Shown: piece after piece, positions 27,200 through 36,812 of the stretch
How positions within the stretch are numbered: position 1 is the first letter of the stretch
How the letters are laid out: each line of letters opens with the position of its first letter
From: Aureococcus anophagefferens
Taxonomy: Eukaryota > Sar > Pelagophyceae > Pelagomonadales > Pelagomonadaceae
NCBI RefSeq assembly: GCF_000186865.1
Contig: NW_008705561.1
Location: 2,022,618-2,086,301, forward strand
DNA: 63,684 bases
Direction: 5' to 3'
Program-made: the position numbers and the translations under genes
The notes under the pieces: model-generated
What the model was told of the DNA's origin: nothing
Database searches by the model: none
What the model saw: only the letters and a program-made list of their open reading frames with translations

Positions 27200-28639
27200 T
27201 CAGTCCGCGGGCGGCGGCGGCGGCGGCCGCGGCGCGAGGAGGTCCTTGAAGAGCGTCTCCCCGATGGCCGCCCAGGCGTCGACGACGCCGTGGGCGAAGA
27301 CGAGGCAGTTGTCGTGGGTCTCGCCCGCGTCGTAGGCCGCGCGGAACTCGGTCCAGGTCGCCGGCCCCTGCTGCGCGCCCGACGCGTCCTGGTAGTACAC
27401 GAAGCAGTCGCGGATCTCGGCGGGCACGGCGTCCCCGGGCTCCTCAGAGGGCGCCGCCGCGATATCCTCCGCGTCCTGGGACGGTTCTGCGAGCGAGTCG
27501 CGCGCCGCCGCGATATCCTCCGCGTCCTCGGACGGCTCCGCGAGCGAGTCGCGCGCCGCCGCGGCCTCCTCCGCGTCCTCGGACGGCGCCGCGAGCGACT
27601 CGAGCGCGGCCGCGAGCTCCGCCGCGTGCTGCCCGGCCGCGAGCGCCGCCTCGCGCTCCGCGACGAGCGCCGCCTCGCGCCGCTGAAGCGCCGCCTCGCT
27701 CTGTCCAGCCGCGAGCGCGGCCGCGAGGTCGCCTCGCAGCTTCGGCGCGGCGCCCGCGGTGAAGGAGCTCACGCGCTCGCGCGGCGGCGGGTCGTCCGTG
27801 AGGCGGCGCGGGACGGCCATCTCGAACTCCTCGTCGCTGAGCTCGTAGGCGTCCTCGCCCGCGACGCGCGGCGGCGGCGGCGCGGCCGACGGCTGGAGCG
27901 ACGCGACGCACTCCTTGATGCTCAGGATCCACTCGCCGAAGTCGCGCTTCGCGAGCGCGCGCACGGCGAAGTGGTCCCGCGGCGCGCCGTCCCCGTCGAG
28001 CGCGTCGGCGATCTCGAAGTAGAGCGGCTCCGCGTCGTCGGGCAGCGCGGCGGCCGTCCGGCCCCGGAGCGACACGGACGCGGGCGTCGCGACGGTCGTC
28101 TTCGCCGTCAGCTTCACGACGCCTTTCAGCGCGCCGGCGTCGTCGCGGTAGGCGAGCTCGCCCTTCGCAAAGTCCAAGGAAAAGGTCCGCTCGCTCCAGT
28201 TGCGCCGCGTGCCGAACGAGAGGCGGCGGCCGGCGGCCCTGAGTCCCGCGACGGAGCCGCGGCTGCCGCCCTTCTTGAGCAGCGGCCCGCGGACGCGGAG
28301 CGGCGCGCGCGTCCGGCGGCACAGGGCCGCGCCGTAGTCGGGCGCGAGGGGGCGCGCGCCGATGGCCGCGGCGAGCGCGGCGCGCCAGTCTTCCAAAGAC
28401 GGGCCGCCGGCGTTCTCGACCGCGCGGCAGAAGTGGAGCCGGATGGCGCCGTGCTCCGCGATCAAGAGCTCGCCGTCGGCGACGACGGCGGCGCCCAGGG
28501 CGGCGATGGCGATGGTCGCGCGCACGCGCTTGCCCTGGCGGACCTCCTCGTAGGCGAGGGTCGAGTCGCTGAGCTCGAAGGCGCGCGGCCGCCAGGTCCC
28601 CGCGGCGGACTTTTTGTCCAGGAGACCGCGCAGGACCAT
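27200..28639 (-). CDS. PH-PH-GYF_2-like protein with Ser/Glu/Asp repeats
   Basis: 479 residues. The N-terminus (MVLRGLLDKKSAAGTWRPRAF...) is a first PH-like domain. A second PH-like domain (~115-245) begins GPLLKKGGSRGS and ends DFGEWILSIKECV. Residues ~335-400 hold three near-identical repeats around RDSLAEPSEDAEDIAAA. The C-terminal ~65 residues (CFVYYQDASGAQQGPATWTE...) match the GYF_2 pattern WYY.D..G.QQGP, a proline-motif-binding domain. The layout suggests a membrane-phosphoinositide adaptor. No catalytic domain was seen. Confidence 0.65.
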   Translation of the reverse strand: MVLRGLLDKKSAAGTWRPRAFELSDSTLAYEEVRQGKRVRATIAIAALGAAVVADGELLIAEHGAIRLHFCRAVENAGGPSLEDWRAALAAAIGARPLAPDYGAALCRRTRAPLRVRGPLLKKGGSRGSVAGLRAAGRRLSFGTRRNWSERTFSLDFAKGELAYRDDAGALKGVVKLTAKTTVATPASVSLRGRTAAALPDDAEPLYFEIADALDGDGAPRDHFAVRALAKRDFGEWILSIKECVASLQPSAAPPPPRVAGEDAYELSDEEFEMAVPRRLTDDPPPRERVSSFTAGAAPKLRGDLAAALAAGQSEAALQRREAALVAEREAALAAGQHAAELAAALESLAAPSEDAEEAAAARDSLAEPSEDAEDIAAARDSLAEPSQDAEDIAAAPSEEPGDAVPAEIRDCFVYYQDASGAQQGPATWTEFRAAYDAGETHDNCLVFAHGVVDAWAAIGETLFKDLLAPRPPPPPPAD

Positions 28640-28876
28640 GGTCGAGGTGGGGCGGCGTTCGATGTGTCGTTCAAAACAAGGCGTGTTCGGCTAGAGCTCT
28701 CAGACCATGGGGCTGCCGGACTGTGCCCGGAATCGCAAAAACCTTCTTGTTGAACCGGCGTTGCCGTTCGAGTAAACCGTTCAAACGTCAAAGCTCGGAG
28801 AGCAGCCCCGCGTCCGTCGTCGTCGTCGTCCGTGCGGTTTTGCTGCAAAGCCGCCGCCGCCGGCGCCAAAGAAAGA

Positions 28877-31800
28877 ATGGAGCCGGAGAACGCGCAGATC
28901 CTGCAGCTCCAGCGGGACCTCGCCGCGGAGCTGGGCAGCGGCCTCGGCGAGGGCGGCGAGTTCGAGCTCGAGCGCGCGAAGATGGTGGCGCAGTTCGGCG
29001 AGCGCTGCGACGCGTTCCGGCGCTACGAGGAGCGGCTCGAGCGGCGCGCCAGGGCCGCCGAGCGGCGCTGGAAGCGCGACCGCTCGGAGTCCGACGGCCT
29101 CGCGGCCGAGAACTCGCGGCTCCTCCGGGAGCTCGACGTCGCGCGCGCGTACATCGAGACGCTGCAGCGGTCCCAGCGCGAGCGGCTCGACGAGAGCCTG
29201 CGGGGCGACACCGGCGACGACGGCGGCTACGTCGTGTCGCCCGTGTCCGACCTCGACGACTCCTTCGACCGCGAGGACGCGGGCGCGCCGCCGCCGCCGC
29301 CGCCGCTGCCGCGCGCGGGCGTCGGGCTCGTGGGCTGCGCCGTCGAGCGCGAGCTCGTGGACCTGCGGCGCCACGCGGCGGCCCTGGCCGCGGCCCTCGA
29401 CCGCGCGAAGCGGCCCCGGGCCGAGGCCGCGACGCCGCCCGCGCGGCGGCCGCTCGACGACGACGAGCGCGGGGCGCCGCAGCTCGAGTTCGACGTCGCG
29501 GCGGCGGAGGAGGAGAGCCGCCTCGAGCAGGCGCTGGAACGCGAGCGCGCGCGGACCGCCGAGGCGAAGCGCGACGGCGCGCGGCTCGCGGCCGACGCCG
29601 ACGCCGCGGCGCGCGCGCGGTGCCGGCGCGCCGGCGCGGCCTGGGCGTCGCGCCTCGTCGCGCGCGCGCGCCGCGGCGACCTGCGGCGCGCCCTCGGCCG
29701 CTGGCGCGGCGCGCGCGTCTTCCTGCGGGACCGCGAAACCGCCGTCGGCCGCGGCGCGGCCGCGGCCGCCCGCGCGCTTCGCGCGGCGGGCCGGCGACGG
29801 GCGGCGCGCGCGCTCGCGCGCTGGACCGCCGCCGCCGCAACAGCGCGCGCGCGCGCGGCGGCGGCGGACGCGACGGCGCGGGACGTCGCGCGCGTCCGCG
29901 ACGCGGCGGCCGCGGCGCTCGCGCGGGTCGCGCCCGGCGCCGCGCTCGGCGCGGCGCCCGCGTCCGTCCGCGACCTCGCGGGCGACGTCGCCCGCTTCGC
30001 CGCGGCGGCGGACGCGACGGCGGCGCGCCACGCGCGCTGCGCCGCCGCGGCCGCGGACAGCGCGCGCGCCGAGGTCGCCGCGGAGCGCCGCGCCGCGNNN
30101 NNNNNNNNNNNNNNNNNNNNNNNNNNNNNNNNNNNNNNNNNNNNNNNGGGCGCGCGCGACGCGCTGCGAAGCGCCGACGACGCGCTCGCCGCCGCGTCGG
30201 CGGCCTTCGCCGCGCGCGCGCGCGAGGCCGAGCGGGGCGCCGCGGCGCGGCGCGCCGCGGCCGACGACGCGCGGCGCGCGGTCGACCGCGCGCGCCGCGC
30301 GGAGGTGCGCCTCGGCGGCGAGGAGCTGGAGCGGAGCGTCGACGCGGACCGCTCTGCGGCGGCGCTGGCCGCGGCGGAGGCGCGGCGCGCGGCCGACGCG
30401 GCCGCCGCGGCCGCCGCGCTCGGCGCCGCGGAGCGGCGCGCGCGGAGCGAGAAGTCGCGGCGCGTCACCGCCGAGGTCGGCCTCGAGGAGTCGGCGGCCG
30501 CGCGGCGCGGCGTGTTCGCGGCCAAGGAGGCCGCCGAGGCCGCCGCGCGCGACGCGACCGCGCGCCTCGACGCGCTCGAGGTCGAGGCCGCGCGGGCCAA
30601 GTACCGCGGCGAGGCCCTCGAGGAGGCGCTCGGCGCGAGCGAGCGGCGCCTCGCGGCGGCGGACCAGGCGGCGCGCGAGGCGCGCGCCGACGCCGACGCG
30701 CGCGGCGCGAAGCTCGAGGCCCGCGCGGCCGTCGCGCTCCGTTTGGGCGCGCGGTGCGCCGTCGTCGAGGCCCGGCTCGAGGAGGCGTCGCGGCGCGCCG
30801 ACGACGAGCGGCGGCTCCGCGCCGCCGCGGACGCGCGCGCCGACGACGCCGCCGCGGCGGCGCAAAGGGCCGAGGCCGCGCGCGACGCCGCCGTGGCCAC
30901 GCACGGCGCCGCGGCCGCGCGCGCGCGCGACGCCGCCGCGCGCGCGCGCGTCGAGGTCGAGGCCGCGGCGGCCGCGAGCCGCGCGGCCGTCGCGGGGGCC
31001 GCGGCGGCGACGTCCGAGGTCGTCGCCGAGGCCGAGTCGACCGTCGCCGCCCTCGAGGGCCGCGTCGAGGCCGCCCGGGCCGACGCCGCGACCGCCAAGG
31101 CCGCGGCCGCGGCCGCCAAGGCCGACGCCGCGGCGCTCCGCCGCGCGCTCGACGAGGCGCGCGAGGCCGCCGCGGAGGCGACGTTCCTCGCCAAGCTCGA
31201 CCCCGCGGGCGCCTACGACGACCGGAGCGTCGGCGCGCTCGTCGCGCGCGTCTCCGCGCTCGAGGAGTCGCTCGCGGTCGCGGACGCGACGCGGCGGCGG
31301 CTCCACAACGCGCTCCAGGAGCTCCGGGGCAGCGTGCGCGTCGTCGCGCGGCTCCGCCCACCGTCGAGCCTGCTCCGCGACGACGCGCCGGCGCCCGCGG
31401 TCCGCGCGGGCGGCGCGGACGGCCGGACCGTCGTCCTCGCGGCGCCACCGCGCGACGGCGTCGACGGCGGCGCCAAGCCGCGAAAACTGGAGACGCTGCG
31501 CTTCGACCGCGTCTTCGACGGCGACGCGACGCAGGCCGACGTCTACGGCGAGATCGACGACCTCGTCGCGTCCGCGGCCGACGGCTTCGACGTCTGCGTC
31601 CTGGCCTACGGCGCGACGGGCTCCGGCAAGACGCACACGATGCACGGGCCCGCGTCCGGCGGCGACGAGGCCGGCGTCGTGCCCCGCGCGACGCGGGCCC
31701 TCGCGGAGGCCGCGCGGCGGCGCGGCGACGGCGGCTGGTCCTTCGCGTGCGAGGCGTCGTCCGTCGAGATCTACGACGAGAAGGTCTACGACCTGCTCGC

Positions 31801-32440
31801 GCCCGGCGGCGCGGCGCTCGAGGTCAAGGACGACGCCGACGACCCCGTGCCCGGCGCCGCGGCGCTGCCCCTGGATTTCGGCGACGACGGCAGGGGCGCC
31901 GCGCAACTCGCGAAGCGCGCCGCGCGGAGCCGGCGCACGGCCGCGACGCTCCTCAACGACCGGTCGTCGCGGTCCCACGCCCTCTTCACGCTGCGCATCG
32001 TCGGCCACCACGAGGCCAAGAACCTGAAGACGCGCGGGTCCCTCGTGCTCGTGGACCTCGCGGGCTCCGAGCGGCTCAAGCGGAGCGGCGCCGCGGACCC
32101 GGGCGCGGACCCGGGCCGCCTCCGCGAGGCCTGCGCCATCAACCGGTCCCTGTCGTGCCTCGTCGACGTCTTCGCCGCGTTGGGCCGCCGCGGCGACGGC
32201 CGGGGCAGGGGCGTCCACGTGCCCTACCGCAACTCCGCGCTCACGCGGATCCTCCAGCGGCCCCTCAGCGGCGACGGCAAGGCGCTCCTCCTCGCGACCT
32301 GCAACCCCCACGAGGCCGAGTCCCTCGGCACGCTCAAGTTCGCCCACCAGGTCGCGGCCATCGAGACGGGGCGCATCGCGCGCCGCGTGTCGTCCGCGGC
32401 GAAGCGCGCGCCGCTCGGCGCGCAGAATAAGCGGCGCTAG
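28877..32440 (+). CDS. kinesin-14 (C-terminal motor), interrupted by assembly gap
   Basis: About 1187 residues. The first ~810 are coiled coil, extremely Ala/Arg/Glu-rich, with Arg/Trp-containing helices near residues 255-320 that recall SFI1/IQ-type repeats. The motor domain is at the C-terminus (~815-1165), following ELRGSVRVVARLRPP, the neck-motor junction of kinesin-14. Its P-loop is GATGSGKTHTM at ~912, switch I is NDRSSRSHALF and switch II is DLAGSERLKRSGA. Kinesin-14s are minus-end-directed microtubule motors. A 50-N gap at 30098-30147 lies in the coiled coil; coding quality is good in the same frame on both sides, so gap size may be right or a placeholder. Start chosen at MEPENAQILQLQ. 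Confidence 0.85.
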   Translation: MEPENAQILQLQRDLAAELGSGLGEGGEFELERAKMVAQFGERCDAFRRYEERLERRARAAERRWKRDRSESDGLAAENSRLLRELDVARAYIETLQRSQRERLDESLRGDTGDDGGYVVSPVSDLDDSFDREDAGAPPPPPPLPRAGVGLVGCAVERELVDLRRHAAALAAALDRAKRPRAEAATPPARRPLDDDERGAPQLEFDVAAAEEESRLEQALERERARTAEAKRDGARLAADADAAARARCRRAGAAWASRLVARARRGDLRRALGRWRGARVFLRDRETAVGRGAAAAARALRAAGRRRAARALARWTAAAATARARAAAADATARDVARVRDAAAAALARVAPGAALGAAPASVRDLAGDVARFAAAADATAARHARCAAAAADSARAEVAAERRAAXXXXXXXXXXXXXXXXXGARDALRSADDALAAASAAFAARAREAERGAAARRAAADDARRAVDRARRAEVRLGGEELERSVDADRSAAALAAAEARRAADAAAAAAALGAAERRARSEKSRRVTAEVGLEESAAARRGVFAAKEAAEAAARDATARLDALEVEAARAKYRGEALEEALGASERRLAAADQAAREARADADARGAKLEARAAVALRLGARCAVVEARLEEASRRADDERRLRAAADARADDAAAAAQRAEAARDAAVATHGAAAARARDAAARARVEVEAAAAASRAAVAGAAAATSEVVAEAESTVAALEGRVEAARADAATAKAAAAAAKADAAALRRALDEAREAAAEATFLAKLDPAGAYDDRSVGALVARVSALEESLAVADATRRRLHNALQELRGSVRVVARLRPPSSLLRDDAPAPAVRAGGADGRTVVLAAPPRDGVDGGAKPRKLETLRFDRVFDGDATQADVYGEIDDLVASAADGFDVCVLAYGATGSGKTHTMHGPASGGDEAGVVPRATRALAEAARRRGDGGWSFACEASSVEIYDEKVYDLLAPGGAALEVKDDADDPVPGAAALPLDFGDDGRGAAQLAKRAARSRRTAATLLNDRSSRSHALFTLRIVGHHEAKNLKTRGSLVLVDLAGSERLKRSGAADPGADPGRLREACAINRSLSCLVDVFAALGRRGDGRGRGVHVPYRNSALTRILQRPLSGDGKALLLATCNPHEAESLGTLKFAHQVAAIETGRIARRVSSAAKRAPLGAQNKRR
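30098..30147. other. assembly gap (50 N)
   Basis: Fifty undetermined bases within the kinesin coiled-coil region. The surrounding sequence is extremely GC-rich and repetitive, which explains the failure to sequence it. A round length of 50 may not be the true size. Confidence 0.99.
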
Positions 32441-32451
32441 GGCGGGCGTGC

Positions 32452-33333
32452 TTACGCGACGGCGACGTTGTCCCGGTGGCCCGCCTGGGCGGCGCTGAAC
32501 TCCTTCTCGAGCTGGCCGAACGCGCGGTCGTCGCCGAGGACGCCGCCGGCGCCGTCGTCGAGGCCCAGCGAGCCCGCGGGCGCGACGAGGTCGCGCACGC
32601 CTTTGGCGGCGCCGCCGCTCACGGTCTCGCCGTCGAAGCGGCGCAGGCGCGGCAGGGCGCCGCGCGCGGCCTCGCGGTACCGCCTGCCCCGCGCGTCGCC
32701 GAGCGGCGAGTCCGAGAGGTCGAGCTCCTCGAGGCCCGGGCACGCCGCGAGCGCGGCGAAGGTCGCGTCGAGGTCGTCCTCCGCGAAGGCGTTCTCCGGC
32801 GCGAGGAAGGCCACGAGCTCGGCGCAGGGCGCGAGGCCCGCGAGCGCGGCCGCGCCGAGGTCGCAGCCGGCGCACGCGAGGCGCCGGAGCGCGCGCGGGC
32901 ACGCGAGCGCGGCCGTGAGCGCCGCGAGGTCGAGGCCCGCGCAGTAGGACACGTCCACGTCCATGAGCCGCGGGCAGGCGACGAGCCACGTCGGCGGCGC
33001 CCAGGCGACGCCGTCGAGCGCGAGGCGCCGGAGGCTCGTCGGCGCGGGCGACTCGTCGCCCGCGTTGACCGCGGAGCCCACGCTCGCCGTCAGCGTCAGG
33101 GAGACGATGCGCGGCACGGCCGAGCCCAGCCGCAGGCACGCCGCGTCGTCCTCGGCGCTCAGGAAGATGGCCCCGCTCGCGCGGTCGTAGACGCTCGCGC
33201 CGACGTCGCTCGCGTCGACGACGAGGCCATCCTCGCGCCGCAGGCGCTCGGCGACCTCGTCGGGAAAGACGTTCGCCCAGACGTCGTAGAGCGGGCTCGC
33301 CGCGTAGTCGCTCGTGCTCGCGCCGGCGCCCAT
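32452..33333 (-). CDS. leucine-rich-repeat-type protein with myristoylation-type start
   Basis: 293 residues from ATG 33333, giving MGAGASTSDY, which fits the Gly2/Ser6 myristoylation consensus. Several LRR-like units are visible: VSLTLTASVGSAV, SLRRLALDGVAW, CPRLMDVDVSYCAGLDL, CPGLEELDLSDSPLGDA, of the ribonuclease-inhibitor/cysteine-containing type. No other domain was recognised, so it is a probable protein-interaction scaffold at membranes. Its stop is 11 bp from that of the convergent kinesin gene. Confidence 0.65.
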   Translation of the reverse strand: MGAGASTSDYAASPLYDVWANVFPDEVAERLRREDGLVVDASDVGASVYDRASGAIFLSAEDDAACLRLGSAVPRIVSLTLTASVGSAVNAGDESPAPTSLRRLALDGVAWAPPTWLVACPRLMDVDVSYCAGLDLAALTAALACPRALRRLACAGCDLGAAALAGLAPCAELVAFLAPENAFAEDDLDATFAALAACPGLEELDLSDSPLGDARGRRYREAARGALPRLRRFDGETVSGGAAKGVRDLVAPAGSLGLDDGAGGVLGDDRAFGQLEKEFSAAQAGHRDNVAVA

Positions 33334-33559
33334 GGCGACGACCGGGACGCCAGTGGAGCGAGTGGGGGCTGCCCCGTCGCGGTTGGGAAATTTCAAACAC
33401 ATTGAGGCGAAGGTCGGCCTCACTCACCTGGCCCCGAGGGACGGCGTCGCCGTGGAGGCGAACCAGGACCTCCGCGTCACGGTCATGCGGCCATGAGGCC
33501 GCGCCGTGCGCGCCCGAGCCCCCGACGTTCGCGCGCCGGGGCCCGCGGCGCGGCGCGCC

Positions 33560-34045
33560 TCACTTATGTCGTCGCTGCGCGGCCTTGGCCTTGAGGTTCT
33601 TCGCCCACGTCTCGAAGCTGTCGACCTCCAGCAGCAGGGACACGACCTCCTTGGCGCCGTCGCGCGCCCAGGTCCAGCCCTCGCGGCCCTCGATGTCCTC
33701 GAGGCGCTTCGCGAAGGACGCGACCGTGTGTTTCCGCATTTCGAGGACAGCCTCGACGTGGCCCTCGACGAGCGCCGCGAAGCGCTCGTGCAGCGCCGTG
33801 AGCCGCAGCGGGTACTCGTCGCCGTCCCAGGCGTCGGCGGCGATGGCGTCCATGGCGCGCGCCTCGAAGTCTTCGATGTCCTCCCGCAGATTCGCGCCGT
33901 GCTTGCTCTCGCAGGAATTCCACTCGTCGGCGCCGCCGTCTTCCGCGGCCAGCGTCACGGACTCGTAGAGCATGTCCTCGAGGGCCTCCAGCACGGACAT
34001 GACGATCTCGTCCTCCTCGCCGTCGATCTCCTCGCACGGCGGCAT
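33560..34045 (-). CDS. BART-domain protein (ARL2-binding protein / CFAP36-like)
   Basis: 161 residues from ATG 34045. The whole protein follows the all-helical BART domain: VMSVLEALEDMLYESV at the start, then YPLRLTALHERFAALVEGHV, FAKRLEDIEGREGW, and LLLEVDSFETWAKNL near the end, matching the Y/F...F..LVE..V...L and L..L.DF..F patterns. BART proteins bind ARL2/ARL3 GTPases; CFAP36 is cilium-associated. The frame is open upstream of this ATG but in a region overlapping the next gene, so the ATG after the Cys-rich CTGCQSEGRP segment is preferred; an upstream exon is possible. Confidence 0.7.
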   Translation of the reverse strand: MPPCEEIDGEEDEIVMSVLEALEDMLYESVTLAAEDGGADEWNSCESKHGANLREDIEDFEARAMDAIAADAWDGDEYPLRLTALHERFAALVEGHVEAVLEMRKHTVASFAKRLEDIEGREGWTWARDGAKEVVSLLLEVDSFETWAKNLKAKAAQRRHK

Positions 34046-34152
34046 CGGGCGGCCCTCAGACTGGCAGCCCGTGCACTCTCGTTGTTTTAACTTCAAGGTG
34101 CCGCTCTTTCCTTTACTACCTCTAGCGGCCGTGCCGCCCGGGACGGCGCCTC

Positions 34153-36249
34153 TTACGAGTCTTCCATCCGGAAGCGGCAGCGGACGGTCTTGGATAGAGC
34201 ACAATGCGTATTGCCGAACTCCGCGACGACCTGGCACGCCGCGTCGGCGCGCCACTCGCCGGCGACGGTGGCGCCGCCGTCGAAGCGCTGCGGGTCGACA
34301 AGGTCCGTCGCCAAGCCGCCGCTTTGCAGCCGGAGCAGCCGGAACCCGAGGTCGTACGCCTCGACGCGGAACTCCCACCGCAGCGTGCCGTGCTTCGGCA
34401 GATCGAATCGCCCCGCCACGCGGGCGACGCGCGGCGGGATCTCAAAGACGTCGCCGCCCCGCCCGATGACGTCGGCGAAGGTCTGGCCGTCGAAGTCCTC
34501 GACGACGGTCTGCTTGGCTTTGGAGTAGAACGTCCGCGTCGCCGCGTCGCCGCGTCCGCTCAGCGCCGCGAAGCCGCCGCCGCGGGCCTCCAGAATTTGG
34601 TCCGTCGCCGCGAAGCCGCCGCCGCCGCGGGCCACGAGAATCATGAGGTCCGCGGTGACGCGCTTCTCGAGCACGCCGTCGTCGTAGCGCACGTCGTAGG
34701 TCCCGTCGTCGCGGGCCTCCGCGATGGTGCCCGGGAAGTGCTTGGCGCGGCCGCGGTACCGCGCCTCGACGCGGTCGCCCGCGCGGAACTCGTCGGGCGG
34801 CGCGTCGCCAGGAGCCCGCGTCGCCGCGTCGCCGCGTCCGCTCAGCGCCGCGAAGCCGCCGCGGGCCTCGAGATGCGGGGCGCGGCCGATGCCGCTCGGC
34901 GGCGCGTTCGGCTTCTCCAGGGCCCACGCGGGGTGCTTCTCCACCCGGAATCGGTAGCGGACGACCTTGGACCGCAACACCGAATAGGAATTGTCGAACT
35001 CCGCGAGGACCTGGCACGCCGCGTCGGCGCGCCACTCGCCGGTGAAGGTGGCGACGGCGCCGAAGCGTTGCGCCTCGACGAGATCCGTCTCGACGCCGCC
35101 GCCCATGAATCCGCGCCGTCGCAGTGAGAACCCGAGGTCGTACGCCTCGACGCGGAACGCCCACCGCAGCGTGCTGCCCCTCGCCAGATGGAACGGTTCG
35201 AGCGCGCGGGCGACGCGCGGCGCGATCTCCAAGACGTCGCCGTCCCCGCAGGGGTCGTCAGTTACGGCCTGCCCGTCGAGGCCCTCGACGGCCGACTGCT
35301 GCGCGCCGGAGCGCAACGTCCGCGTCGCCGCGCCCGCGCCGCCGCCCGGGGGGCGGCCGAGCAGCTCCCAGCACCGCTGCGCCTTCTGGATCAGGTCGCC
35401 CTGCGTCGCGTCGACGCCGAGCTCTGCGCACGCACGGTCGACCGCCTCTTTCACGTTGAGTTTGCCGTCGATGCCGAGATCGCGCTCGAAGATGTCGACC
35501 ATCGCGGGCAGCGACGGAAAGACCTCGTCGACGGAGATGCACGTCGCCGATTCGACCAGCGGCTGGCTGGCGCCGCCGGGCGGCACCGCGACCTGGATCT
35601 GCTCCATCTGGACCGCCGCAGGGACCTGCCGCATCTGGACCGCCGCCGCCGCGGGGACCGGCGGCGCCCACTTGCACGTCGCCGATTCGACCAGCGGCTG
35701 GCTGGCGCCGCCGGGCGGCACCGCGACCTGGATCTGCTTCATCTGGACCGCCGCCGCCGCGGGGACCTGCTGCATCTGGACCGCCGCGGAGACCGGCGGC
35801 GCCCACTCGTACGGGTTCGGCCTCGCCGCCGTCACCGTCTCCGGGTTCGGCCTGCTCATCTCATACGGCGCGGGAGCCGGCGTCACCTCGTACGGGTTCG
35901 GCCTGATGTCATACCACTGGATGGTCTTGGTCCCTTTGCCCCTTCTCCCCTTGGTCTCCACGATTTTGATCTGTTGCCACATCACGAGCCCGCGCTCGCG
36001 GAAGCGCGGGCTCCATCGCCGATAGATGTCGCCAAAGGCTGCCTCCACCCGCGACTTGATCAAACAGAAGGTCACAAGCATGAGAACGATACAAAAAATC
36101 GAAATGATCGGGACTGCAATGTCGTGTGCGGCCTGCGGTATGACGTGAAGCAAGGCCAGCCAGATCAGCGGCACCGAAATCCAGGCGAGTTTGTGCTTGT
36201 CGTACTTCGCCAGGTCACGTTTGCACTCCGTCAAGAACTCGGTCCACAT
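34153..36249 (-). CDS. membrane protein with duplicated GOLD-like domains and a Tudor segment
   Basis: About 698 residues from ATG 36249. Two transmembrane helices near the N-terminus (LAWISVPLIWLALLHVI and VPIISIFCIVLMLVTFCLI) are followed by Pro-rich repeats, including two copies of a ~30-residue unit ending in QVAVPPGGASQPLVESATC. Two GOLD-like beta domains follow. The first has STLRWAFRVEAYDLGFSL and ends with a classic EFDNSYSVLRSKVVRYRF; the second has TLRWEFRVEAYDLGFRL but a decayed end, EFGNTHCALSKTVRCRF. Between them is a Tudor-like segment (GDRVEARYRG...GTYDVRYDDG). GOLD domains occur in Golgi/lipid-trafficking proteins such as p24 and SEC14-like proteins. The duplication is also visible in the DNA around 34540-34620 and 34810-34880. 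Confidence 0.65.
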   Translation of the reverse strand: MWTEFLTECKRDLAKYDKHKLAWISVPLIWLALLHVIPQAAHDIAVPIISIFCIVLMLVTFCLIKSRVEAAFGDIYRRWSPRFRERGLVMWQQIKIVETKGRRGKGTKTIQWYDIRPNPYEVTPAPAPYEMSRPNPETVTAARPNPYEWAPPVSAAVQMQQVPAAAAVQMKQIQVAVPPGGASQPLVESATCKWAPPVPAAAAVQMRQVPAAVQMEQIQVAVPPGGASQPLVESATCISVDEVFPSLPAMVDIFERDLGIDGKLNVKEAVDRACAELGVDATQGDLIQKAQRCWELLGRPPGGGAGAATRTLRSGAQQSAVEGLDGQAVTDDPCGDGDVLEIAPRVARALEPFHLARGSTLRWAFRVEAYDLGFSLRRRGFMGGGVETDLVEAQRFGAVATFTGEWRADAACQVLAEFDNSYSVLRSKVVRYRFRVEKHPAWALEKPNAPPSGIGRAPHLEARGGFAALSGRGDAATRAPGDAPPDEFRAGDRVEARYRGRAKHFPGTIAEARDDGTYDVRYDDGVLEKRVTADLMILVARGGGGFAATDQILEARGGGFAALSGRGDAATRTFYSKAKQTVVEDFDGQTFADVIGRGGDVFEIPPRVARVAGRFDLPKHGTLRWEFRVEAYDLGFRLLRLQSGGLATDLVDPQRFDGGATVAGEWRADAACQVVAEFGNTHCALSKTVRCRFRMEDS

Positions 36250-36812
36250 CTCCTGCGAGACGCGCCCTTGGAGCGCCAGCGGCGGGCTCTCCTGGCTGGT
36301 GGGTCCATCTGCACGGTCCGCCTTCACAGCAGAGGTTTACCCTCATGACAACGTTCTCGTCGTTCTCGAGCCAGCTTGTGCCATCAGGGGGGGGCATGCG
36401 GTGCCCGCGGGCTGCGACGGCAGCGGGAATGCCCAATGCTGTGTCAAATGATTTTGCGCTCTATGTTTACCTCACCTTGACCTCAATTTGCCACTCGACG
36501 CTCTCCTGAGACTTAATTCTACTCGACCTATCAAACTCGACCTGTGCGGCGCCCGCAGCGTCGCGCGCAGCGCAGCCTGCCCAGCGAGTAGGGCAAGACT
36601 CGACGCTCGCTTCGACTGCTGCGTTGCTGCGACAGCTCGAGCGAGTAGGGCAAGACTCGATCGCTCGCTTCGACTGCTGCATTGCTGCGACAGCTCGACC
36701 AACAGCTGACACCAACATTCGGCTCGGGTTCGCCGCCGCGGCGGTCGCCGTGGGCCTGGGCCTGCGGCGGCGCATCCGCCAGCGGCGCAAGACGAACACG
36801 CAACACAGCAGC
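36250..36812. other. divergent intergenic region with 57-bp tandem repeat
   Basis: No gene is recognised. The frame of the GOLD gene is open for another ~80 bp beyond its chosen ATG, and an ATG followed by AG|GTAAAC at 36346 could be a short upstream exon. The middle is lower in GC. The right part contains two copies of a 57-bp tandem repeat and then an open frame with a hydrophobic stretch leading into the TrxR-Grx gene. Confidence 0.5.
36583..36698. repeat. 57-bp tandem repeat, two copies
   Basis: Copy 1 starts at 36583 and copy 2 at 36640, both with AGCGAGTAGGGCAAGACTCG and then TTCGACTGCTGC[GA]TTGCTGCGACA. They differ by a few bases. The repeat lies ~115 bp upstream of the TrxR-Grx start and may be part of its promoter or 5' UTR. 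Confidence 0.85.

Noticed and set aside
28781..33427. A 1548-residue minus-strand ORF across the kinesin gene
   Set aside because: Shadow frame, interrupted by the N gap, with no recognisable domain; the plus strand has a full kinesin motor.
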